This document shows, in pieces, positions 23,777 to 31,151 of a stretch of 37,082 bases of DNA. A program made the translations under genes and the position numbers. This DNA is from Nanoarchaeum sp. (GTDB taxonomy: Archaea; Nanobdellota; Nanobdellia; SCGC-AAA011-G17; PNOQ01), in the NCBI GenBank assembly GCA_013824915.1, contig PNOQ01000051.1:1-37082 (forward strand), given 5' to 3'. The notes under the pieces were generated by a model. It had not been told where the DNA came from. It saw only the letters and a program-made list of their open reading frames with translations, and searched no databases. Position 1 is the first letter of the stretch. The number at the start of each line of letters is the position of its first letter.

Positions 23777-24334
23777 ATGGGTTTGCTAAACTTTTTTAAG
23801 AAAACTGATGAATCTTTGAATGGGATAGCCCCACAAATAATTAATAATATTACTGAACCAAATATATTGGAAATATTAAATAACTCTTTTAAGTTTAAAA
23901 AATTTGAGATATACAAGTTACTTAATTCTTGTTTTAATGACAAATCTAAATATGGAGAATTAAAAATAATCCTAAAAAATAAAGATTTATTAAAAAACAT
24001 TAAAGTAGTTCAAGTTTCTGAAAAAGAATGGGAAAACTTTCAAATAGAAAGATTGTCTGGAGAAGTAGTTGGTATTATAAATGTTCATATTGCTGCTTTA
24101 AAACTTGGAAACAATTTGGGCAAAATAGAAATTCCTAAACACAAATGGTCTTGTGAACTTTATAAAGATTATAAATTATTTAGAATTTATAAAATAAATT
24201 CTGAATATATTTTTGGAACAATTACAATGTTGGGGTATTATTTTGTTTTAAATAACAAAAAATTATCTTATCCTTTTCAAAAAATACCCCATTTACATAT
24301 TAAACCACAAGTTAATAACAAAAATGTTTGTTAA
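23777..24334 (+). CDS. Hypothetical protein, 185 aa
   Basis: No recognised family. It is a soluble, lysine-, asparagine- and isoleucine-rich protein. It begins MGLLNFFKKTDESLNGIAPQ, an N-terminal amphipathic helix that could contact membranes. The middle has VVGIINVHIAALKLGNNLGK. A core of about 110 residues looks like a mixed alpha/beta fold. The A+T content seems higher than in the neighbouring housekeeping genes. A TATA box (AAATATATAAA) is centred about 28 nt before the ATG, so it probably has a leaderless transcript. It precedes the RusA-like gene by 63 nt on the same strand and may be co-regulated with it. The 87-aa minus-strand track ORF here is a shadow. Confidence 0.6.
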   Translation: MGLLNFFKKTDESLNGIAPQIINNITEPNILEILNNSFKFKKFEIYKLLNSCFNDKSKYGELKIILKNKDLLKNIKVVQVSEKEWENFQIERLSGEVVGIINVHIAALKLGNNLGKIEIPKHKWSCELYKDYKLFRIYKINSEYIFGTITMLGYYFVLNNKKLSYPFQKIPHLHIKPQVNNKNVC

Positions 24335-24344
24335 TATATATTAA
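24331..24344 (+). promoter_or_regulatory. TATA-rich palindrome before the rusA-like gene
   Basis: TTAATATATATTAA is a perfect palindrome containing the upstream stop codon. A start about 26 nt downstream would give a leader of roughly 30 nt carrying the GAGGGG ribosome site of the rusA-like gene. Confidence 0.4.
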
Positions 24345-24397
24345 TATTAAAAAACAATAAAATAAACCACCTTTATACAAGAAATGAGGGGCTACGA

Positions 24398-24898
24398 ATG
24401 AAAAAAGAATATAAATACAATATGGAAATGATTTCAAAATTTGATAAAAATAAACCTAGCCAATCGGCAATACTAACCCAAGAAATGGCGGATATTATTA
24501 ATGAAAGAAAAAATAAATTAAAAGTGGGAGAAGCTGTTTTCGCTATTTTTTCTCAAATTCCATTAAGCAGTTATTCAAAAAATAAAACAAAAGTAATCAA
24601 TTACCTGAAACAAATAGTTCCAAAAGATGGAATATACAAAGATTTCAAAAAAGACTCTAAAAACAAAGAAATTGAAATGGAATTAATATTTTTTATTTCA
24701 GATAATTATGGGGGTAGAGATGTTGATAATTTTATAAAAATAATAGTTGATTCATTAATTGGTTCATGGTATGAAGATGACGGTCAAATAAAAAGAGTAA
24801 TCGCTGAAAAACATAAAGCCAAGGATATAGATAAACAATATAATCCTAAACTCTATGAACAAATATACTGTAGTGTTAGGATTTTAGATTCTGCATAA
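24398..24898 (+). CDS. RusA-family Holliday junction resolvase-like endonuclease
   Basis: RusA enzymes are dimeric, metal-dependent nucleases that cut Holliday junctions; they are best known from lambdoid prophages. The signature here is GGRDVDNFIKIIVDSLIGSW, then YEDDGQIKRVIAEKHKA. It aligns with the E. coli RusA pattern RRDLDN..K..xDAL...DD.Q....V.K. The metal-binding aspartates are D108, D110 and D127/D128, with K114 also kept. An N-terminal SSYSKNKTK stretch resembles the conserved S-N-K region. Length is 166 aa against about 120, because of N-terminal and internal extensions. The ATG has GAGGGG 8 nt upstream, and a TATA-rich palindrome precedes it. Archaea normally use Hjc, so this is probably of viral or mobile origin (inference). 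Confidence 0.82.
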   Translation: MKKEYKYNMEMISKFDKNKPSQSAILTQEMADIINERKNKLKVGEAVFAIFSQIPLSSYSKNKTKVINYLKQIVPKDGIYKDFKKDSKNKEIEMELIFFISDNYGGRDVDNFIKIIVDSLIGSWYEDDGQIKRVIAEKHKAKDIDKQYNPKLYEQIYCSVRILDSA

Positions 24899-24945
24899 AA
24901 TTGACCAGTTTTGAAAATTTATGCCCAAGGTCCGTTCATTAGAAA

Positions 24946-24955
24946 ATTTTATATA
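24946..24955 (+). promoter_or_regulatory. TATA box for the 34-aa peptide
   Basis: TTTTATATAC centred about 27 nt before the ATG at 24978; it supports expression of this short ORF. Confidence 0.5.
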
Positions 24956-24977
24956 CACCCATTCTTAATGTTCTTGT

Positions 24978-25082
24978 ATGGATCCATTACTCGCGCCTGC
25001 ACAAAATACTAGTACAGCTTTGTTTGTAATAGTAATGGTTATAGTTGTTTATTTATTGTGGAAAATTTTAGGTAAAAAGTAA
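24978..25082 (+). CDS. Small single-TM peptide, 34 aa
   Basis: Missed by the track because of size. It reads MDPLLAPAQNTSTALFVIVM, then a hydrophobic run ending YLLWKILGKK. That is a short polar N-terminus, one helix of about 18 residues, and a basic end, giving an N-out/C-in prediction. A TATA box in TTTTATATACA (24946-24955) is centred about 27 nt before the ATG, the same spacing as other leaderless genes in this window. The stop codon directly abuts the convergent secD stop, with no gap. It is not YajC, because it is too short and is convergent rather than in an operon. It could be a tiny subunit of a membrane complex; function unknown. Confidence 0.6.
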   Translation: MDPLLAPAQNTSTALFVIVMVIVVYLLWKILGKK

Positions 25083-26639
25083 TTATTCTTTAGATATTGA
25101 TTCTATCATTAGAGCAAATGCTGGTCTTGTTATGAATATACCAATGCTCATTCCAACTACAGTTACTAGTGCGAAACCTCTTAATAGTCCAGCGCCAGCC
25201 CAGAATAAAGGTAACATTGCGGCTAGTATAGTTAAGTAAGCTGCAACTATTATTGAAAATGCTTTCTTTATCTTTTGTTTCCAGTTATATTCAAATTCAC
25301 TTTGTTTTGAGAGAATTTCATCTGTGATAACTATTTGATCATTAACACCAGTACCTACAGCAGCTATTATACCTGCAATAGCTGCTAAATCTAAATTATA
25401 TTTAACTAATGCAGCAAAACCTAGTGTTAATAATATTTCAGAGATTGAAATAAATAAAACTGGGCCTACTATTTTTGGATTTTTATATCTTATAAATATT
25501 ATAATTGAAACTGCTAATAAACTTATTATACCTGCTATCATAGCGTTCTTTGTGAATTCAGAGCCTATTACAGGTGAAATTGTATCTACTCTTTCTATTG
25601 ATAGTTTGAATGGGAATGAACCAGTAATTAATATTGTTTGTAATTTATTCATTTGAGCTAATGATTCTTTTATTGCTTCGTCTCTTGTGGCACCAATACC
25701 TGGACCAGAAATAACTATTTGAGTAGCTTCAACTCCTTTCAAATCAGCACCAATGTTTAAACTATCTACTTGTATGCCATCTAGGTAGAAATCTAATTTT
25801 TTAGAAAGATATTCTTGGCCATCTTGATTAGTTACAACTTCTAAACCTTGAGTTATATTTGCATGTCTTTTAGCAGCTTCTGAACTTAATCTTATTTGGA
25901 ATTCGAATTTACAATATTGTCCTTCTGTAACTTCTACACATTCTCTTATTCCGGCACAAGTACCATCGTTTCTACATACGAAAGTAATATCTTCTTGGCC
26001 ACCACTGAAAACTGTTTGATTATCTATTCTTGCTTCAAAAATACCTTGCGAAGCTATTAAATCTGAAACTTCTTGTTTTGTTGCGCCTGCAATTTCTACT
26101 AAAATATATTTATTACCTAGTAAATCATCTGATTTTTTAATTTGAATATCTGATAAACCATATGTGTTCAAACGATATTGCATAACTTGAATTAATTCAT
26201 CTCTTTGTTCATCTGTTATTTTTTCTTCTGGTTTTAGTAAAACTCTTGTTCCGCCTTGTAGTTCTAAACCTTTCTTTAAGTTATTAGAAGGAACATTTTG
26301 AACGGCTAAACCTAAATCATCCGTTGTTTTTTGTATAGTGTATTCTTCTTTATTAGTTTCTACTTTAATTGATTCATTCATTAAAATTTCAGACATAACT
26401 GAATTATAATCATCTATGTTTAGAATTTCTTCACCATTTATTTTGTGTATTCTTTCGTAATTAGTTTGAGAAATATCTTGTGTTGGTGAAACTATACCTG
26501 CTATGTAAGCATCAGAATCTTTTTCTACTGACTTTATTGAAACACCTTTAGTATCAAATTGTGGATTTATTGCTATAGCCGTAACTATTAAAAAGAAAAT
26601 TAATATTACTATTTTTGTTTTTCTAAGCAGTTTTAACAT
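25083..26639 (-). CDS. secD: Protein-export membrane protein SecD
   Basis: Part of the SecDF complex that uses the ion gradient to help secreted proteins leave the Sec channel. There is one N-terminal transmembrane helix (LRKTKIVILIFFLIVTAIAI), then a large external region. That region includes a PDZ-like stretch (SVEKDSDAYIAGIVSPTQ) and the P1 core (LQGGTRVLLKPE...GADLKGVEATQI). Five more helices lie in the C-terminal 170 residues, with AAVGTGVNDQIVITDEIL as the conserved helix carrying the functional aspartate. Length is 518 aa. It overlaps secF by 17 nt and is transcribed after it, the arrangement typical of archaea. Confidence 0.93.
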   Translation of the reverse strand: MLKLLRKTKIVILIFFLIVTAIAINPQFDTKGVSIKSVEKDSDAYIAGIVSPTQDISQTNYERIHKINGEEILNIDDYNSVMSEILMNESIKVETNKEEYTIQKTTDDLGLAVQNVPSNNLKKGLELQGGTRVLLKPEEKITDEQRDELIQVMQYRLNTYGLSDIQIKKSDDLLGNKYILVEIAGATKQEVSDLIASQGIFEARIDNQTVFSGGQEDITFVCRNDGTCAGIRECVEVTEGQYCKFEFQIRLSSEAAKRHANITQGLEVVTNQDGQEYLSKKLDFYLDGIQVDSLNIGADLKGVEATQIVISGPGIGATRDEAIKESLAQMNKLQTILITGSFPFKLSIERVDTISPVIGSEFTKNAMIAGIISLLAVSIIIFIRYKNPKIVGPVLFISISEILLTLGFAALVKYNLDLAAIAGIIAAVGTGVNDQIVITDEILSKQSEFEYNWKQKIKKAFSIIVAAYLTILAAMLPLFWAGAGLLRGFALVTVVGMSIGIFITRPAFALMIESISKE

Positions 26640-27498
26640 TTTTATTTAAGTACCATATTAATAGACTAGTATTCATAACCCATGTTGCAATTATATCAAA
26701 TAATAATGCAATTACTAAGATTGTGAACATTTCTTTTATTACTACAGAATTTGTAACTATTAATCCAACTACTAAAGCAGTTATTGCAGTTAAAGTCATC
26801 ATTATACCTGTTTTGAATGCGCCGACTGAACGTTCCCAAACTGATCCTTCTTTTCTTTTTAGAACTCTTGTAGTTAGTAATATATCTGTGTCTACTGAAT
26901 AACCTATAATCATTAAGAATGCAGCTATACCTGCGGAAGATATTTTTATTCCTATTGCACTTATTACTGCTAAAGTTAGTATAATATCAAATACTACGGA
27001 TAATATAACTGCTAGTGAAGGTATAGGTTTTTTGAATGTGAAAAATACTACTACACTCATTAAAACAAATGCGGTTAAAATTGCGGTTATCATTTCTCTG
27101 AAAAATGAATTACCAATGTTTGAGCCAACTTGTTGTATTGAAATGTCTGCAGAAGGATAGTTTGTATCTATGAAATCTCTAACAGTTTCTATTTCTACAT
27201 CTGTTGTTTCTAGCAATACGCCATTAGTTTTTTCTGAACCTATTGTTGAAAGGTCTCTTACTGAGATTTCAGCGCCAGGATTTTGTTCTAGGAATAGAGC
27301 TTGCACATCATCTTTGTTAATTTCTTCTTGAACATAAATTGTAGCGGAGATTCCACCTTTAAGAGAAATATCTTTTTCTATGAAATAACCTTTTGTTGAA
27401 TATTGATTTAATAAGAATCCTGCTGCTATAAGAAATATTACTAATGTTACAATTAACAATCTTTTGTAATGATTTACAAATAATGGTTCTAATTTCAT
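26623..27498 (-). CDS. secF: Protein-export membrane protein SecF
   Basis: Partner of SecD in post-translocation protein export. An N-terminal helix (LLIVTLVIFLIAAGFLLNQY) is followed by an external domain with DISLKGGISATIYVQEE, the conserved KGG element. Five further helices follow, with IIGYSVDTDILLTTRVL as the family signature of helix 4-5 and MTLTAITALVVGLIV after it. Length is 291 aa. A TATA element (TTTTTTAAAT) is centred about 27 nt before the ATG, so transcription is probably leaderless. The gene diverges from an unknown gene across an 80-nt promoter region. Confidence 0.93.
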   Translation of the reverse strand: MKLEPLFVNHYKRLLIVTLVIFLIAAGFLLNQYSTKGYFIEKDISLKGGISATIYVQEEINKDDVQALFLEQNPGAEISVRDLSTIGSEKTNGVLLETTDVEIETVRDFIDTNYPSADISIQQVGSNIGNSFFREMITAILTAFVLMSVVVFFTFKKPIPSLAVILSVVFDIILTLAVISAIGIKISSAGIAAFLMIIGYSVDTDILLTTRVLKRKEGSVWERSVGAFKTGIMMTLTAITALVVGLIVTNSVVIKEMFTILVIALLFDIIATWVMNTSLLIWYLNKNVKTA

Positions 27499-27520
27499 AG
27501 TTATGACTAGTTATTGAACT

Positions 27521-27530
27521 ATTTAAAAAA
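27521..27530 (-). promoter_or_regulatory. TATA box for secF-secD
   Basis: TTTTTTAAAT (minus strand) centred about 27 nt before the secF ATG. Confidence 0.5.
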
Positions 27531-27547
27531 GTTCTGTTTTAGATAAA

Positions 27548-27556
27548 TTTATATTT
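27548..27556 (+). promoter_or_regulatory. TATA box that sets the start of the 139-aa gene
   Basis: TTTATATTT is centred 26 nt before the ATG at 27578 and only about 8 nt before the track start at 27560, favouring 27578. Confidence 0.55.
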
Positions 27557-27577
27557 CTAATGGTATTTGCCTTTTTC

Positions 27578-27997
27578 ATGGCAAAAATTGTTATAGGCAA
27601 AAAAGCGAAAGGTAGTGAGAGAGTAGAAGCAGTAGTTAATAGTATTAATGGTATTGGTAACTATGAAGTTCCTGGACAAACATTAAAACATAGAGGGGAG
27701 TCAGGGATGCATTTGTATAATGGTTATCTGACTGGAGATGTACCCCATAGAATCAGAATTTATGTTCCAACTACAATATATGATAATCAAACTGCACAAA
27801 TACTGGCTTATGAATCTGCAACATCGAGTAGTGAAATCCCCACGGAACCAGAAAAATTAGTTGCATTGGAACGTGTGCCGCTTATGTCAATGCCCAAATG
27901 GATCAATGGAGCAGGAATATTATTGCTTAACAAGCGAGATGAAATATATGTTAATCGAGCTGCTAATGCACTTGAAAAAAAATTGGTAGAAGGATAA
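27578..27997 (+). CDS. Hypothetical protein, 139 aa
   Basis: No recognised family. It is a soluble protein with a basic N-terminus (MAKIVIGKKAKGSERVEAVV) and strand-rich middle (GNYEVPGQTLKHRG, YNGYLTGDVPHRIRIYVP). A helix ends it (VNRAANALEKKLVEG). The track start at 27560 lies almost on the TATA box, so I prefer the ATG at 27578. TTTATATTT is centred about 26 nt before it, giving a leaderless transcript. It lies between secF (divergent) and trm56 (same strand, 30 nt later). No cysteines or metal-site motifs are apparent. Confidence 0.65.
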   Translation: MAKIVIGKKAKGSERVEAVVNSINGIGNYEVPGQTLKHRGESGMHLYNGYLTGDVPHRIRIYVPTTIYDNQTAQILAYESATSSSEIPTEPEKLVALERVPLMSMPKWINGAGILLLNKRDEIYVNRAANALEKKLVEG

Positions 27998-28027
27998 ATT
28001 TATTAACACTCTTTTATTTTTATATTT

Positions 28028-28513
28028 ATGATTGAAGTTTTAAGATTAGGGCACAGAATTTCTAGAGATAAACGAATTAGTACTCATGTTGCGCTAGTTG
28101 CAAGGGCTTTTGGAGCAAGTAAATTATACTATACAGGCCAAAAGGATAGTGATTATGAAAAAAGTGTGTCTGATGTTGTAAAAGATTTTGGTGGAGATTT
28201 TAATATAGAATACGTTAAATCTTGGAAAGAATTGTTTAAAGGTAAAACTGTTGTCCATTTGACTATGTACGGTTTAGATTACAGAGAAGAGATTAGTAAA
28301 GTTAAAGGAGATATATTAATTGTTGTTGGTGGGGAAAAAGTTGAGTGGGAAGTTTATACTAAAGTAGACTTTAATTTAGCTGTTACTAATCAACCACATT
28401 CAGAAGTTGGGGCTTTGGCCGTGTTTTTGGACCATTTAACACATAGTAATTATAAAAAATTTGATGGGAAAATTAAAATCAAGCCAAGTGCTAAAGGTAA
28501 AGAATTCTTTTAA
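28028..28513 (+). CDS. trm56: tRNA (cytidine(56)-2'-O)-methyltransferase aTrm56
   Basis: An archaea-specific SPOUT methyltransferase that 2'-O-methylates C56 in the T loop of tRNA. It begins MIEVLRLGHRISRDKRISTH, the conserved start of this family, followed by VALVARAFGA. VVHLTMYGLDYRE and the knot region DILIVVGGEKVEWEVYTKVD lead to NLAVTNQPHSEVGALAVFLD. The latter two hold the SAM-binding trefoil knot. Length is 161 aa, slightly short of some relatives but complete. A TATA element is centred about 28 nt before the ATG. It is a strong indicator that the host is an archaeon. Confidence 0.93.
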   Translation: MIEVLRLGHRISRDKRISTHVALVARAFGASKLYYTGQKDSDYEKSVSDVVKDFGGDFNIEYVKSWKELFKGKTVVHLTMYGLDYREEISKVKGDILIVVGGEKVEWEVYTKVDFNLAVTNQPHSEVGALAVFLDHLTHSNYKKFDGKIKIKPSAKGKEFF

Positions 28514-28563
28514 AACACAATATTTAAATAGCTAATTTTTAATTTTTTAGTTGAGGTGGATGT

Positions 28564-31143
28564 TTGAAAAACAAATTAGTTTTTTTACTAGTGTTCTTGT
28601 TTGTAATAGGTTTTGTTAGTGCGGCTAGTTCTGTTAAACTTAATTTGAGTAAGACTAATTATGCTGGAGATGAATTATTTGAAGGAATTTTAGTCATAAA
28701 TAATAGCGCTGCAGATATTAGTGAGAATGTTGTTGCAGATATAACTGATTGTGGTAGTTATAGTGAGAAATCTATAAAATTATACAAATTATTAGTTGAT
28801 GCTGGTATTTATTCAGGAGCAGAAAGGGAATATACTGAAGGGGCTTATGCAACTAGTTTAACTGGAATTTTTGAAGGCACAAATGAAAAACTTTTTGGTT
28901 TTTTTGTGAATGAAGAAATAGATAAAGTTAAATTTGATATTTCTGGAGCTAGTTCAAATGTTTTCTTAGATGTTGGAAATGATGGAATAAACGATTGGAA
29001 ATATCTTGGCGGTTTTACTGGTTGGGATAGTACAGTTATACATTCTTTAAATTATCCTGGAAATTATGAGTTAAGTCCTATTGTAGAATATAATCCTAAT
29101 AATGAAGTTTGTGATGAATTTAATGTTAGTTTTGAAAATTTAACTAGTAGTTTAAATTTAAATATAACTGCTTTTGCTAAATCTTCTGGTGCAGGAGTTT
29201 TGACTGCTAAAATTGGAACTAAATCTTGTGTTTTTGGAAGTTTTGGTAGCGCTTGGTCAAATCAGAGTTGTAATATAACTATAGATGTGAGTAATAGTAA
29301 TAGCCCTAAAACTTTTGAAGTTTGTTTACAAGCAAATAATAACAATATTAGAATACCACAAAGAACTGGAGTAGATTTTCATTATATTAGTTTAAAACAG
29401 GCAATATATAATAATCAATTAACTCCTACTGCTGTAAGTGTTTCTGATTCTAGAATAAAAGAAGCGATGGAAAATTATTATGAAGCTAATTGCGAAGAAT
29501 GGTGCGTTATTCCATTAAGATTGAATGCTGTAAGCCCAGGAAGTTATAATCTTAATAATTTAGTTTTGGAGTTTGGAAGTTCTACTTCTAGTTATTTTTA
29601 TGAAATAAGTTCTGAAAGTGTTAAACTTAATTTAACTGATGAAGAGATAGATTTGAAATTTTTTAATAACTTGAAAACTCCAGATGTTAACAAAGAACAA
29701 TCATGCACTTTGGAAGTAAAATATGGTTCTAAAAAAGATGATAATAGATTTAGTATGAGTATTGGCCCAACTCCAATTATTAATATTGGTTCGCAATACG
29801 TTGGTAAAAATGTTCCAGTTATATTTGATGGTACAAGTTCTAGGGGCGCAGATGGAAAAAATGTTAGTAGTTATTCTTGGGATTTTGGTGATAGTACAAC
29901 TAGTCAGCTAGGAAGAGTAAGTCATACTTTTACTAGTTATGATAATTATAATGTTAAGTTAACTGTTAAAGGAAGTAATAATGTTGAATCTAGTAAAGAG
30001 ATAATAATTTATGTGCTTCCATTAGAAGATTATTTGAATAGTGAATTTACTAGAATAAATAAAACTCTTGCTAACTCTACAACTTATTTGAATTCTAGGA
30101 GTGGAGAAATAAAAGAATTTGTTGAGTTTATGGATTATAAAAATAGAGTTAATCAAATTAAAACAAGAATTGGGCAATTAAAAACAGAATTTAATAATGT
30201 AAAAGCTTCAACTTCAACAACTAAAGATACAAACTATTCTAATATTGCTAATGAAATTGTTAATATGACTCAAGACATTGTAACTTATGTTCAATCTACG
30301 GGTTCTATAAATGTAAAAAATCTTGCGTTAACTGATCCTGCCGAAATATTTAGTTATAGCGGCAGAAGAAATATGACTGAAGGTTACAAAAATTCTTTGT
30401 ATAATTTTAATGGTCAGAATGTTAATGTGGATGCTAATATATTTAGATATTATGTTACTTCATTAGCTGGAAATAATTATTTTGTTTATGTTAAAAAAAC
30501 TATTAGTGTTGATGGTGGAAAGAATAATGTTGCTGTTGAAGATTTAAGACTTTATGATGTTGATAAAGTTTATACTAATTTAACTAAAGATTCTAGTTCT
30601 AAAGTTATTTACAAAAGTTTGACTAGTTCACCAAGTAGTTTTTCTTATGCGATAAAAGATAGTTTGCTTGAAGAAATAAAAACAATTGTATTTTCTGATG
30701 TTAAAGTTGAAAATGAATTATACTGCTATACACAAGCTAATAACTGTCAAAGTTATTGTGGTGATGGAACTTGTGATATTATTAATGAGATAGATGAAAC
30801 TGATGAAGGAAGTAATAATTATTGTGAAGTAGATTGTTCTAGGGGGAGTTCTACTTGGAAATATGTAATATTAATAGGATTCTTTTTCCTGGTTTTAGTT
30901 TATTTGTTTTTATACAAAGGACCGGGAAGTTTCAAACACTTGAGTAATAGACTTACTTATTGGATGATAAACAGAAATTTATTTATGAGCGAGAAAGATA
31001 GATTAAACTTAAATCAGTTTGTTATTAATGCATTTAAGAAAGGATATAATGAAATTCAGATAAGACAAATTTTATTGAAAAAAGGTTGGAACAATAAGCA
31101 AATTGATGCAGTTATGGAAAATTATATAAAGAGAAAATATTGA
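28564..31143 (+). CDS. Secreted/membrane-anchored surface protein with PKD domain
   Basis: A large exported protein of 859 aa. The signal peptide (NKLVFLLVFLFVIGFVSAAS) is followed by beta-rich regions with several N-x-S/T sites, candidate substrates for AglB. A PKD domain is clear at about residues 415-485 (VPVIFDGTSSRG ... SYSWDFGDSTTSQ). A coiled region and a cysteine cluster follow (CYTQANNCQSYCGDGTCD). One transmembrane helix (WKYVILIGFFFLVLVYLFLY) precedes a basic cytoplasmic tail with an INAFKKGYNEIQIRQILLKK repeat-like helix pair. The start is a TTG with GAGGTG 5 nt upstream; the nearby ATG leads to a short dead frame. Function is probably cell-surface adhesion or structure. Confidence 0.8.
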   Translation: MKNKLVFLLVFLFVIGFVSAASSVKLNLSKTNYAGDELFEGILVINNSAADISENVVADITDCGSYSEKSIKLYKLLVDAGIYSGAEREYTEGAYATSLTGIFEGTNEKLFGFFVNEEIDKVKFDISGASSNVFLDVGNDGINDWKYLGGFTGWDSTVIHSLNYPGNYELSPIVEYNPNNEVCDEFNVSFENLTSSLNLNITAFAKSSGAGVLTAKIGTKSCVFGSFGSAWSNQSCNITIDVSNSNSPKTFEVCLQANNNNIRIPQRTGVDFHYISLKQAIYNNQLTPTAVSVSDSRIKEAMENYYEANCEEWCVIPLRLNAVSPGSYNLNNLVLEFGSSTSSYFYEISSESVKLNLTDEEIDLKFFNNLKTPDVNKEQSCTLEVKYGSKKDDNRFSMSIGPTPIINIGSQYVGKNVPVIFDGTSSRGADGKNVSSYSWDFGDSTTSQLGRVSHTFTSYDNYNVKLTVKGSNNVESSKEIIIYVLPLEDYLNSEFTRINKTLANSTTYLNSRSGEIKEFVEFMDYKNRVNQIKTRIGQLKTEFNNVKASTSTTKDTNYSNIANEIVNMTQDIVTYVQSTGSINVKNLALTDPAEIFSYSGRRNMTEGYKNSLYNFNGQNVNVDANIFRYYVTSLAGNNYFVYVKKTISVDGGKNNVAVEDLRLYDVDKVYTNLTKDSSSKVIYKSLTSSPSSFSYAIKDSLLEEIKTIVFSDVKVENELYCYTQANNCQSYCGDGTCDIINEIDETDEGSNNYCEVDCSRGSSTWKYVILIGFFFLVLVYLFLYKGPGSFKHLSNRLTYWMINRNLFMSEKDRLNLNQFVINAFKKGYNEIQIRQILLKKGWNNKQIDAVMENYIKRKY

Positions 31144-31151
31144 TTAGTTCT

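Noticed and set aside
23737-24000. 87-aa minus-strand ORF opposite the 185-aa gene
   Set aside because: It is a shadow. The plus-strand gene has a matching TATA box, and the minus frame has none.
22944-25082. Integrated element at tRNA-Ser with att repeats
   Set aside because: I looked for a second copy of the tRNA 3' end (for example TTCAAGTCCTGTTCCC) across the islet and found none. No integrase gene is present either.
24978-25082. YajC homologue next to secD
   Set aside because: It is convergent with secD and only 34 aa, and it lacks the longer basic tail of YajC.
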